Shown here piece after piece: positions 36,235 to 45,009 of a stretch of DNA of 64,000 bases. The DNA comes from Sphingomonas melonis (GTDB taxonomy: Bacteria > Pseudomonadota > Alphaproteobacteria > Sphingomonadales > Sphingomonadaceae): positions 806,001-870,000 of the forward strand of contig NZ_JACCBY010000002.1 of the NCBI RefSeq assembly GCF_013409985.1. The letters run 5' to 3'. Both the position numbers and the translations under genes were made by a program. The notes under the pieces were generated by a model. The model was not told the DNA's origin and ran no database searches. It worked only from the letters and a program-made list of their open reading frames with translations. Numbering within the stretch: position 1 is the stretch's first letter; each line of letters starts with the position of its first letter.

Positions 36235-38205
36235 TCAGGTGCGCGCCTGTCTCGCCAGGGTGGGCGCGCCGCTGTCTTTCAGCAATCGGCCGGTCGCTGC
36301 GGCGCTGAGCGGCATGCCGAGCAGATAGCCCTGCGCCTCCTGGCAGCCGAGGTCGCGCAGCGTGTCGCGCACCGATGCGCTTTCCACCCCTTCGGCCACC
36401 ACGCTCAAGTCCAGGCTTTCCGCCAGCCGGATGATCGCCGCGATCATGCGGCAGGCGACCGTATCGGTATCGACGTTGAAGACGAACGACCGGTCGATCT
36501 TCAGCTTGTCGAACGGCAGCATGCGCAGGTGCTTGATCGACGAATAGCCGGTGCCGAAATCATCGAGCGCGAGCGAGATGCCCTGGTTCTTGAGCGACTC
36601 GATGGTCCGTTGCGCCGCCACCGGGTCGGCGATCAGGGCGTTTTCGGTGATCTCCAGGCAGATGCGCCGGGCGGGAAAGCCCTGCCGGGTCAGCACCGCC
36701 AGGATCTTTTCCGACAGCCAGGGGTCGCGGAACTGGATCGGGGACAGGTTGATCGCGATGGTCAGCGCCGGCGGCCAGCCGCTCGCGTCCCGGCAGACCT
36801 GTTCGAGCAATTGCAGCATCAGCTCGTCGATCAGGCCGCATTCCTCGATCAGCGGAATGAAGCGGCTGGGCTCGACCATCGTCCCGTCGGCACGCTGCCA
36901 GCGTGCCAGCATCTCGAAGCCGACGATGCCGCCCGTGGCGAGGTCGACGATCGGCTGGTAATGCGGCCGGAACGCTGTCGGGCCGAAATCGGCGCGCATC
37001 TCGCGTTCGAGCGCGGCGCGGGAAGCGAGCGCCGCTCCCATGCTCGGCTCGAAGAAGCGGTGACACGATCGACCGCGCGACTTGGCGTCGTACATCGCGA
37101 TATCCGCGTGCTGCATCAGCCCTTCGCGGCAGCTGGCATCGGCCGGGACGCAGGAGATGCCGATGCTGGCGCTGATATGGTGCGCGAACCGGTCGATCGG
37201 GAACGACGCGGCCATCTCATGCACGAGCCGGTCCGCCATGGCATTGGCCACGTCGGCGCCGTCCCCGTGCACCTGCAGCGTGATGGCGAATTCGTCGCCG
37301 CCGAGCCGGTAAACCCGGCCGGTGTCCGCGACGATCGTCGTCAGGCGCGCCGCGACCGCGTTGAGCAGGCGATCGCCGGCGCCATGGCCATAGGCATCGT
37401 TGACGCCCTTGAACATGTCGAGGTCGAGCATGAAGAGATAGAGTTGCGCCTGTGGGTCGCGGTACAGGAAGACCGTGTCGAGATGCTCGCTGAGCGCCCG
37501 CCTGTTCGCCAGGCCGGTCAGCGCGTCCTCATAGGCGAGGGTCTGCGCCGCGAGCTCGGCGGCCTGCGCACGCTCCTGCTCGGCCAGCATGTCCGACCGC
37601 GATTCCAGCACCTGCCGGAAGCCGGCGTGGTTGGTGGCCAGGGTGCGCAGGATCAGGATCGCCACGATCAGGAAGTTCGCGCCCACGCTGAACAGCGACC
37701 AGTCCGAGGCGATGAACAGCCGGATGATCACCGGCACGACGCCGAACAGCAACACCAGATAGCCCGCGCTCGGCAGCGCCTGCAGGCAGAAGCAGCAGCT
37801 GATCGCCCCGACGAACACGTAGAGCGAGATCGCCACGCTGCGGACGCGTTCGGCCTCCGAGAAGAGCAGCGATCCCCACAGGCCGAACACGATGCTCAGC
37901 AGCGTCGCGGTGACGATCGTGCCGCGGATGTAGCGGCGGACCTGATCGGGCCGCGCCACGATCGACCGGCGCCGCATCCACAGCAAGGCCCGCGCGACGA
38001 TCACCAGCGACAACAGGATCGGAATGCCAAAGCTCATGCCGAACGGCACGTCGCGGAAGGATTCGATGCCGAGGAACAGGACGTTGATGAACATCAGCGC
38101 GTACATCAACGGGATCTGGCGCCGTAACGCGGCATATTGTTCGAGCAGGAACGCGTCCGATGGCGGTAACCGACGAGATTTCAGTTCAGGCAACCACTCG
38201 AGCAT
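36235..38205 (-). CDS. Membrane GGDEF-EAL protein (c-di-GMP turnover)
   Basis: The 656-residue protein has about six N-terminal membrane segments (from about residue 30 to 200). A GGDEF domain with intact RLGGDEFAI follows, then an EAL domain with GFEMLARW, EITENALI and ALDDFGTGYSSIKHL. Both catalytic motifs look usable, so it could make or degrade c-di-GMP. The membrane part is probably a sensor. The ATG at 38205 follows AAGGA. A GTG at 38250 lacks a ribosome binding site. Confidence 0.92.
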   Translation of the reverse strand: MLEWLPELKSRRLPPSDAFLLEQYAALRRQIPLMYALMFINVLFLGIESFRDVPFGMSFGIPILLSLVIVARALLWMRRRSIVARPDQVRRYIRGTIVTATLLSIVFGLWGSLLFSEAERVRSVAISLYVFVGAISCCFCLQALPSAGYLVLLFGVVPVIIRLFIASDWSLFSVGANFLIVAILILRTLATNHAGFRQVLESRSDMLAEQERAQAAELAAQTLAYEDALTGLANRRALSEHLDTVFLYRDPQAQLYLFMLDLDMFKGVNDAYGHGAGDRLLNAVAARLTTIVADTGRVYRLGGDEFAITLQVHGDGADVANAMADRLVHEMAASFPIDRFAHHISASIGISCVPADASCREGLMQHADIAMYDAKSRGRSCHRFFEPSMGAALASRAALEREMRADFGPTAFRPHYQPIVDLATGGIVGFEMLARWQRADGTMVEPSRFIPLIEECGLIDELMLQLLEQVCRDASGWPPALTIAINLSPIQFRDPWLSEKILAVLTRQGFPARRICLEITENALIADPVAAQRTIESLKNQGISLALDDFGTGYSSIKHLRMLPFDKLKIDRSFVFNVDTDTVACRMIAAIIRLAESLDLSVVAEGVESASVRDTLRDLGCQEAQGYLLGMPLSAAATGRLLKDSGAPTLARQART

Positions 38206-38546
38206 CGTTTTGCATGTCCTTGCTTGCTCAAATAGCCGCAAAGCGTTCACAACATGTTGAGAACATTCACATGATTACGGTCCACGCGCGCCGGATACGG
38301 TGGCGGGACCGTGGCTCCGGCGGCGCTGGAAATTTGAACGGCCATGCTCCCGGGACAGCCCCCTGCCCTTCCCTCGCCGGGAAGCGGAGGAGCGTGTCGC
38401 GGATGTCTTCGCTGCCTCGGACGCCGCGGTATTCGCGGTTTGTTCTTGTTCGTACTGGCATCCTGCGCGATCGTCGGGTAGACCCCGAAGTCGCGGCGTG
38501 GCGCGTGTTCGCCTGACGCCCGCCAGTCGAAGCCAGGGCGAGGTCG
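38206..38546. other. Intergenic region between GGDEF-EAL gene and dinB
   Basis: These 341 bp lie between divergent genes. A 10-bp palindrome CAACATGTTG is at 38250-38259. I see no gene, terminator or clear promoter, and no LexA-type box that I could defend. Confidence 0.4.
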
Positions 38547-39650
38547 TTGATTTACCAGCGTGAACCCACGTCGGCCACCCGCAAGATCGTGCATGTCGAC
38601 ATGGACGCCTTCTATGCATCGGTGGAGCAGCGCGACGATCCGGCGCTGCGTGGCAAGCCGGTCGCGGTCGGCGGATCGCGCGCGCGCGGCGTCGTCGCGG
38701 CGGCGAGCTACGAGGCGCGCGCCTTCGGCGTCCGCTCGGCGATGCCCTCGGTGACCGCGCTGCGCCGCTGCCCCGACCTGGTGTTCGTGCGGCCGCGCTT
38801 CGACGTCTATCATGCCGTTTCGCAGCAGATCCGCGCGATCTTCGCCGACTATACCGATGCGATCGAACCGCTGTCGCTCGACGAGGCCTATCTCGACGTC
38901 ACCGCCGACGTGCGCGGCCTCGGCTCGGCGAGCGCGATCGCCGAGGAAATCCGCGCGCGCATCCGCGCCGACACCGGCCTCACCGCCTCGGCCGGGGTGA
39001 GCTACAACAAGTTCATCGCCAAGCTCGCCTCAGACCAGAACAAGCCCGACGGGCTCTGCGTCATCCCGCCGCACAAGGGCGCCGCATTCGTCGCGTCGCT
39101 GCCGGTCAAGCGCTTCCACGGCGTCGGCCCGGTCACCGCCAAGCGGATGGAGCAGCTCGGCATCCTCACCGGCGCCGATCTGCGCGACCGGCCCCTACCC
39201 TTCCTCCAGGCGCATTTCGGCTCGTATGCGGATTATCTCTATGCCGCCGCGCGCGGCGAGGACCACCGGCCGGTGCGCGCGCATCGCGAAGCGAAGTCGG
39301 TGGGGGCGGAGCGGACGTTCGAGACCAACCTGTCCGCCCGCGACGACCTGCATGCGGCCCTCGCCCGCGTCGCCGAGGCGGCCTGGGTGCGGGTCGAGCG
39401 TTCGGGCGTGCGCGGGCGGACGGTGACGCTCAAGCTGCGCCACGCCGACTTCCGCACGGTGACGCGGGCGCGCTCGCTCAACCTGCCGGTGACCAGCGAG
39501 GCCGACTTCCTCCGTATCGGCGACGAATTGCTCGACGCACAACTGCCGGTGCCCGACGGCGTGCGGCTGCTCGGCCTGACGCTGTCGGGCATCCTGCGCG
39601 AGGCGGCCGACGCCGACGCCGACGAGGTGCAGCCGAGCCTGCCGCTCTGA
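38547..39650 (+). CDS. dinB: DNA polymerase IV (Y family)
   Basis: The 367-residue translesion polymerase has catalytic acidic residues in IVHVDMDAFYASVEQ and IEPLSLDEAYLDV. The palm/finger block SYEARAFGVRSAMPS and the thumb helix-hairpin-helix (FHGVGPVTAKRMEQLG) are followed by the little-finger domain. The C-terminal QPSLPL resembles a beta-clamp binding motif (QxxLPL). The start appears to be TTG at 38547, because the conserved KIVHVDMD begins only 13 residues later and no ATG or better GTG is in frame upstream of it. Confidence 0.94.
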   Translation: MIYQREPTSATRKIVHVDMDAFYASVEQRDDPALRGKPVAVGGSRARGVVAAASYEARAFGVRSAMPSVTALRRCPDLVFVRPRFDVYHAVSQQIRAIFADYTDAIEPLSLDEAYLDVTADVRGLGSASAIAEEIRARIRADTGLTASAGVSYNKFIAKLASDQNKPDGLCVIPPHKGAAFVASLPVKRFHGVGPVTAKRMEQLGILTGADLRDRPLPFLQAHFGSYADYLYAAARGEDHRPVRAHREAKSVGAERTFETNLSARDDLHAALARVAEAAWVRVERSGVRGRTVTLKLRHADFRTVTRARSLNLPVTSEADFLRIGDELLDAQLPVPDGVRLLGLTLSGILREAADADADEVQPSLPL

Positions 39651-39656
39651 GCGCCA

Positions 39657-41951
39657 TTACCGGCCGCCGGGCGGCAGGTTGGTTTCGAGATAGCGGGTCA
39701 TCAGCGAATAGAGGTGCAGGCTGGTCCCGGTCTTTTCGGAAATGCCGTGGGTCCGGTCGGGATAGGCCATCATCGTGAACGGCTTGTTGGCGGCGATCAG
39801 CCGATCCTCGAGCTGTTCGAGGTTCTGGTAATGGACGTTGTCGTCGCCGGTGCCATGGATGATCAGCAGATTGCCCTTCAGCCCGTCGGCATAGGTGATC
39901 GGCGATCCCGCCTTGTAACCGGCGGCATTGTCCGACGGCAGCCCCATGTAGCGCTCCTGATAGATGGTGTCGTAGAGCATCTGGTCCGACACGGCGGCGA
40001 CGGCGATGCCGGTGCGGAACAGGTCGGGGAAGCGGAACATCGCGTGCAGCGTGCTCGACCCGCCGCCGCTCCAGCCCCAGATGCCGATCCGCGCCGGATC
40101 GATATAGGGCCGCTCGGCGATGAGCTTGCGGACGCTGGCGGCATAATCCTCCGGCCCGATCACGCCGAGCCGGCGATAGATGCTCTTGCGCCAGTCGCGG
40201 CCGCGCGGCGTGTTGGTGCCACGCGGATCGATGCTCGCGACGATATAGCCGCGTTCGGCGAGCATGCGGTGCCACAAGGCGGTGTTGCCGCCCCAGGCGT
40301 CGGCCACCGTCTGCCCCCAGGGCTCGCCATAGACCTGGAACAGCACCGGATAGCGTTTGGCGGGATCGAAGCCGGCGGGCTTCATGATCCAGGCGTCGAC
40401 CGACACCCCCTTGCCGAGATCGAGCCGCGTGAATTCGGTCGGCCCGAGCGGCTCGTGCGCGATCACGTCCTGCAAGGCGGTGTTGCGCGCGAGCACGCGG
40501 ACGGTCGCCTGGGTGGTGAGATCGATCATCTCCGTCACCGGCGCGCGGTCGATGGCGGACACGGTATGCCGCGCCCAATGCGCGCCGGGCGCGATATCGT
40601 AGCTGTGCGTCCCCGCCTGCCCCGCCGGCGTCACCCGCTCGACCCGCGGCGTGCCCGTCAGCGTCGCGCGATACAGATAGCGCTGCGTCGGATCGTCGGG
40701 CGAGGCGGTGAACCAGGCCCAACCCTGCGCCTCGTCGACGCGCAGCAGTCTGACGACATCGAACTTGCCCGGGGTGCGCAAATCCATCCGCTTGCCGTCG
40801 GCGGAGGCGACATAGAGATGCCGCCAGCCGTCGCGCTCGCTCAGCCAGGTGAAGCGCCGGCCGCCGTCGAGCCAGGTCGGATCGTCGTTCGCCTCCACCC
40901 AGGCGGCGTCGCGCTCGGTGAACACGGGGCGCGTCGTGCCGCTCGCGGGATCGGCGAGCAGCAGCTGATAATTGTTCTGCAGGCGATTGGCATATTGCAG
41001 GAACACCTTGCCGCTGGTGCCGGCCCAGCTCATCTGCGGCACATAGGTCTGGCGCGGATCGCCGGCGAGCGCGATCCAGTGCGTCGCACCGCTGGCGACG
41101 TCTATCGTGCCGACGCGCACCGCGGAGTTGGTCGTACCGACCTTGGGATATTGCAGCGGGATCGGCCGGGAATATTGGCCGACCGTGTTGCTGACCATAT
41201 AGAAGGTGCCGACCCCGGACGTGTCGAACCGCCAGAAGGCGATGGTCTTCGAATCCGGGCTCCACGACCAGGCCCTGGCAAGGCCGAATTCCTCCTCATA
41301 CACCCAGTCGCCCAGCCCGTTGACGATCAGGTCGTTGCCGTCGCGGGTCAACTGGCGCGGCGGTGCGTCGCCGGCGGTCGGCTCGACATACAGGTTGTTG
41401 CCGCGGACATAGGCGATCCGGCTGCCGTCGGGCGAGAAGCCGGCGTACATCAGGCTGGCCGGCGGCGCGTCACCGCCGATCCGGCGCAGCGTTCTGGCGG
41501 CCAGATCGAACAGCCAATAGTCGCCGAGCGCGCGGGTGCGGCGGAAGCGCGCGCCATTGGTGAAGATCAGCAGCCTCTTGCCGTCCGCCGACCAGGCATA
41601 ATCCTGGATCGCGATCGACTTGCCCGTCGCCGGCACCACGAGGTCGCGTGCCGCGACCATGATCGTGCGGCCGTTGCGCGCGACATCGTAGCGGACGAGG
41701 TCGGTCCCGCCCTCGACATCCTTCGACGGTTCGATCGCGTCATAGCCGCTGCCGTCGGCGGTCCATTCGCCGCCCTCGACATGATCCATCGGAATCGCGT
41801 GGTCGCCGAAGATGCGCTCCAGCGTCAGCGGCGCCGACGGGGTGGCCGACGGGGTCGCCGGCCGGGCGACGGCCTGGGCGGCCGGCCGGGCGGCGACGGC
41901 GGCCGGCGGGCACAGGGTGGCGAGTCCGGCGAGGATCAGGGCGCTGCGCAT
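39657..41951 (-). CDS. S9B dipeptidyl peptidase IV-like serine protease, secreted
   Basis: The 764-residue protein has a signal peptide, an N-terminal beta-propeller, and a C-terminal alpha/beta-hydrolase domain. The nucleophile lies in GIWGWSGGGSS (about Ser628), with Asp in HGTGDDNVH (about 703) and His in DRTHGIS (about 735). The propeller has WVYEEEF, the double-Glu motif that holds the substrate N-terminus in DPP-IV. It should release X-Pro dipeptides in the periplasm. It ends 7 bp from the convergent dinB stop. Confidence 0.92.
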   Translation of the reverse strand: MRSALILAGLATLCPPAAVAARPAAQAVARPATPSATPSAPLTLERIFGDHAIPMDHVEGGEWTADGSGYDAIEPSKDVEGGTDLVRYDVARNGRTIMVAARDLVVPATGKSIAIQDYAWSADGKRLLIFTNGARFRRTRALGDYWLFDLAARTLRRIGGDAPPASLMYAGFSPDGSRIAYVRGNNLYVEPTAGDAPPRQLTRDGNDLIVNGLGDWVYEEEFGLARAWSWSPDSKTIAFWRFDTSGVGTFYMVSNTVGQYSRPIPLQYPKVGTTNSAVRVGTIDVASGATHWIALAGDPRQTYVPQMSWAGTSGKVFLQYANRLQNNYQLLLADPASGTTRPVFTERDAAWVEANDDPTWLDGGRRFTWLSERDGWRHLYVASADGKRMDLRTPGKFDVVRLLRVDEAQGWAWFTASPDDPTQRYLYRATLTGTPRVERVTPAGQAGTHSYDIAPGAHWARHTVSAIDRAPVTEMIDLTTQATVRVLARNTALQDVIAHEPLGPTEFTRLDLGKGVSVDAWIMKPAGFDPAKRYPVLFQVYGEPWGQTVADAWGGNTALWHRMLAERGYIVASIDPRGTNTPRGRDWRKSIYRRLGVIGPEDYAASVRKLIAERPYIDPARIGIWGWSGGGSSTLHAMFRFPDLFRTGIAVAAVSDQMLYDTIYQERYMGLPSDNAAGYKAGSPITYADGLKGNLLIIHGTGDDNVHYQNLEQLEDRLIAANKPFTMMAYPDRTHGISEKTGTSLHLYSLMTRYLETNLPPGGR

Positions 41952-42019
41952 CGTCTTTCCAAATTCCCCTTCTGGCTGGTTCCAGCCTGCTGTTTCCAGC
42001 TTGTTATCCTATGATCCGT

Positions 42020-42035
42020 CGATCGTATACGATCG
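42020..42035. promoter_or_regulatory. 16-bp perfect palindrome upstream of rplK
   Basis: CGATCGTATACGATCG reads the same on both strands and lies 129 bp before rplK and 69 bp before the divergent peptidase gene. A TATGAT hexamer at 42010-42015 could be a -10 element for rplK. Operator or promoter role is a guess. Confidence 0.4.
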
Positions 42036-42163
42036 TTTCACGCCCATGCCACTTGTCGGGCGACGCACTTTCCGCTAACGGCCGCCGCTTCCACGCTTTG
42101 GCTGGATGCTTGCGGGAGGGCGGAGACGCCCGCTTGGACCGCTAAACTTGAAACGAGAGTGAC

Positions 42164-42595
42164 ATGGCAAAGAAGATCACAGGTTACATCAACCTGCAGG
42201 TTCCTGCAGGCGACGCCAAGCCCGCCCCGCCGATCGGCCCGGCGCTGGGTCAGCGCGGCGTCAACATCATGGAATTCTGCAAGGCGTTCAACGCGCAGAC
42301 GACCGACATGGACAAGGGCACGCCGCTGCCCACCAAGATCACCGTCTATGCCGACCGTTCGTTCAGCTTCGAGATCAAGACGCCGCCGGCGTCGTTCCTG
42401 ATCAAGAAGGCCGCCGGCCTGAAGTCGGGCTCGAAGGAGCCGGGCAAGGTCGTCGCGGGCAAGATCGCGCGCAGCAAGCTGACCGAGATCGCCCAGACCA
42501 AGATGAAGGATCTGAACGCCAACGACATCGAGGCTGCGACCAAGATCATCGAAGGCTCCGCCCGCGCGATGGGCCTCGAAGTGACGGAGGGCTGA
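42164..42595 (+). CDS. rplK: 50S ribosomal protein L11
   Basis: The 143-residue protein of the GTPase-associated centre is needed for RelA activation. The N-terminal proline-rich loop [20 protein letters not shown] and the C-terminal rRNA-binding domain ([20 protein letters not shown]) are complete. GAGAGTGAC precedes the ATG. secE and nusG, often just upstream, are not here; a peptidase gene is. It is followed by rplA after 4 bp. Confidence 0.98.
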   Translation: MAKKITGYINLQVPAGDAKPAPPIGPALGQRGVNIMEFCKAFNAQTTDMDKGTPLPTKITVYADRSFSFEIKTPPASFLIKKAAGLKSGSKEPGKVVAGKIARSKLTEIAQTKMKDLNANDIEAATKIIEGSARAMGLEVTEG

Positions 42596-42599
42596 GATC

Positions 42600-43292
42600 A
42601 TGGCCAAGCTGACCAAGAAGCAGAAGGCGAACGCCGTGAACCCTGAGACGCTGCACGGCGTCGACCAGGCGATCGCGCTGGCCAAGCAGAACGCCACCGC
42701 CAAGTTCGACGAGACCATCGAGGTCGCGCTGAACCTGGGCGTCGATCCGCGCCACGCCGACCAGATGGTCCGCGGCGTCGTGACGCTGCCCGCCGGCACC
42801 GGCAAGACCGTCCGCGTCGGCGTCTTCGCCCGCGGCGCCAAGGCCGAGGAGGCGCTCGCCGCCGGAGCCGATGTCGTCGGTGCGGAAGACCTGATGGAGA
42901 CGATCCAGGGTGGCACGATCGATTTCGATCGCTGCATCGCGACCCCGGACATGATGGGCGTCGTCGGTCGCCTCGGTAAGGTGCTCGGCCCCAAGGGCCT
43001 GATGCCGAACCCGAAGCTCGGCACCGTGACGATGAACGTCGCCGAAGCGGTCAAGGCCGCCAAGGGCGGTCAGGTCGAGTATCGCGTCGAGAAGGCCGGC
43101 ATCATCCACTCGGGGATCGGCAAGGCGTCGTTCACGCAGGAAGACCTGCGTCGCAACTTCGACGCGCTGGTCGACGCCGTGGTGCGTGCCAAGCCGTCGG
43201 GCGCCAAGGGCAAGTATGTCCGCAAGGTCGCCGTCAGCTCGACGATGGGCCCGGGCATCCGCGTCGACACGACCGAGGTCGCCGGCGCATAA
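42600..43292 (+). CDS. rplA: 50S ribosomal protein L1
   Basis: The 230-residue L1-stalk protein in many bacteria also represses its own operon. The family signature is present ([13 protein letters not shown]), as is the [21 protein letters not shown]-terminal block. It is co-transcribed with rplK, and a strong terminator follows, so the unit ends here instead of continuing to rplJ. Confidence 0.98.
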   Translation: MAKLTKKQKANAVNPETLHGVDQAIALAKQNATAKFDETIEVALNLGVDPRHADQMVRGVVTLPAGTGKTVRVGVFARGAKAEEALAAGADVVGAEDLMETIQGGTIDFDRCIATPDMMGVVGRLGKVLGPKGLMPNPKLGTVTMNVAEAVKAAKGGQVEYRVEKAGIIHSGIGKASFTQEDLRRNFDALVDAVVRAKPSGAKGKYVRKVAVSSTMGPGIRVDTTEVAGA

Positions 43293-43315
43293 GCCTTTCG
43301 CACCATGCGAATACG

Positions 43316-43346
43316 AAAAGGGCCGGGAGCGATCCCGGCCCTTTTT
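43316..43346 (+). terminator. Intrinsic terminator after rplA
   Basis: An A-run, a 9-bp stem GGGCCGGGA / TCCCGGCCC with a GCGA tetraloop, and TTTTT. It closes the rplKA unit. Confidence 0.93.
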
Positions 43347-43374
43347 GTTGGTGCGACACGCATCCAGATTGCCT

Positions 43375-43404
43375 CGTCACCCCGGACAGGGTCCGGGGCG
43401 ACGA
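43375..43404. repeat. Half unit of the REP-like palindrome
   Basis: CGTCACCCCGGACAGGGTCC and the following GGGGCGACGA form one arm type only. The second arm found in the full copies is missing. Confidence 0.75.
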
Positions 43405-43417
43405 ATAGGGGCGAGGC

Positions 43418-44263
43418 TTAGGCCGGGAAGTCCGCCCCGAGCGCCTGCTCGCGGAGGCTCTCGATCTCCGCGAGCCGCTCCTTGAGCTTGGCGGTCACCG
43501 CGTCGAAGCCGAACTTGCCGAGCACCAGATGGCGCGGCGGCGTCCCGGACTCCGCGGCGGCGATGATCGCCTCGCCGGCGCGGACCGGATCGCCCGCCTG
43601 CTCGCCGCTGATCTGCTTGGTCGATTCCATCCGCTTGCCCGCCGTGTCGGCATAATCGGCGATGCGTACCGGCGTCTGCTGCAGCGAGCGGCCCGCCCAG
43701 TCGGTGCGGAACGGCCCCGGCTCGACGCAGGTCACTGCGATGCCGAGCGGCCCGACCTCGGCGGCGAGACTGTCCGACCACCCCTCGACGGCGTGTTTGG
43801 ACGCGGCATAATAGCCCGACCCCGGAAAGCCGATCAGCCCGGCGACCGAGGTGAAGTTGATGATGTGCCCCGCCCGCGCCGCGCGCATGCCGGGCAGCAC
43901 CGCGCGGGTCAGCGCGAACAGGCCGAAGACGTTGGTGTCGAACTGGGCGCGGATCGCCGCCTCCTCGCCTTCCTCGACGCTCGCCTGATAGCCATAGCCG
44001 GCATTGTTGACGAGCACGTCGATGCCGCCGAACCGCTCGTGCGCGGCGGCGACCGCGGCGGCGACCTGCCCGGCATCGTTGACGTCGAGCGCCAGCGCCA
44101 GCGCGCGATCCTCCGCCCCCTCGACCAGATCGGCGACGCGCGCCGCATCGCGCGCGGTGACCACCACGCGCCAGCCGCGATCGAGGACGAGGCGGGCGAG
44201 GTCACGGCCGAAGCCGGTGGAACAGCCGGTGATGAACCAGACGGGGGAAGATGGCAGCGTCAT
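43418..44263 (-). CDS. Short-chain dehydrogenase/reductase
   Basis: The 281-residue classical SDR has the cofactor motif GCSTGFG at about residues 13-19, NNAG in VLVNNAGYGYQ, a Ser in INFTSVAGLIG, and the YxxxK pair in YYAASKHAVEG. It resembles the NADP-type oxidoreductases near retinol/ketoreductase relatives, and the substrate is not known. The ATG at 44263 gives a compact N-terminus. It lies between rplA and a PilZ gene in the segment that splits the ribosomal cluster. Confidence 0.9.
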   Translation of the reverse strand: MTLPSSPVWFITGCSTGFGRDLARLVLDRGWRVVVTARDAARVADLVEGAEDRALALALDVNDAGQVAAAVAAAHERFGGIDVLVNNAGYGYQASVEEGEEAAIRAQFDTNVFGLFALTRAVLPGMRAARAGHIINFTSVAGLIGFPGSGYYAASKHAVEGWSDSLAAEVGPLGIAVTCVEPGPFRTDWAGRSLQQTPVRIADYADTAGKRMESTKQISGEQAGDPVRAGEAIIAAAESGTPPRHLVLGKFGFDAVTAKLKERLAEIESLREQALGADFPA

Positions 44264-44339
44264 GATCGGAGAGCCTCGGGTCGAACGGAAACGTCGAACA
44301 CCCGCAATGCCGCAGCACAGGCGCGGTTCCTTGGCCCGG

Positions 44340-44864
44340 TCAGTTTCCCCGTGCGGCCTTCCTGCGATCGGCGCCGCCATCGAGCGCCGCACTCACCGCG
44401 GCGAACGGCCGCGACAGCACCGAGCCGACCTCCTGCGCCGCGAACAGCGCGGCGACGCCGACCGCGATCAGCAGCACGACGAACTGGAAGGCCGCGGCGA
44501 AACGGCGGCTCTGCGCCTCGCGCTCGGCAACCGGCACGCGGCGCACCGCGCGGCGGTCGTCGCCCCCCTCGCTACCGGCGCGTTGCGGCTTGTGCGCCGG
44601 CGGCTTGGCGGAGACGATCCCCTCGATATCGATCGGGTCCTGGGTCCGCACGCCGAAAAAGGCTCCATTCTGCCAGACGACCCGGCCGACGACGACATGA
44701 TGGATCCGGCGGATCTCGATCACCGTTCCCGGTCGGCATACCGGGCTGGCGGTGGCGAGCAGGCCGCGCGACGACATGTTGTGGATCACCACGTCGGTCC
44801 AGTCCGCGCCGGCCCGCATGCGGGCGCGGACCAGCACTTTCACGCGCGGCTCCCGCGTCTTCAT
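44340..44864 (-). CDS. PilZ domain protein with one membrane segment
   Basis: The 174-residue protein has an N-terminal PilZ-like domain (KVLVRARMRAGADW, IHNMSSRGLLATASP with NxSxxG). A basic linker follows, then one hydrophobic helix (FVVLLIAVGVAALFAA, about 128-145) and a short tail. It may anchor a c-di-GMP-responsive domain to the inner membrane. The third PilZ gene in the window. The partner is unknown. Confidence 0.82.
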   Translation of the reverse strand: MKTREPRVKVLVRARMRAGADWTDVVIHNMSSRGLLATASPVCRPGTVIEIRRIHHVVVGRVVWQNGAFFGVRTQDPIDIEGIVSAKPPAHKPQRAGSEGGDDRRAVRRVPVAEREAQSRRFAAAFQFVVLLIAVGVAALFAAQEVGSVLSRPFAAVSAALDGGADRRKAARGN

Positions 44865-45009
44865 CGGGCGGACCGATCGATCGGACGGGGGAATCGGGCT
44901 GGCATAGCGTTGTTATGCCGCCGAAACCTTAAACGTCCGTAATCGACACATCCGTTTCCGACCAAGCCGGTGCCGCGCCGGTCAGGGGCGCGGCACCGAT
45001 GATCGTGCG

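Noticed and set aside
38160..38516. Plus-strand frame in the gap before dinB
   Set aside because: It overlaps the start of the GGDEF-EAL gene on the other strand, lacks a ribosome binding site and has no recognisable sequence.
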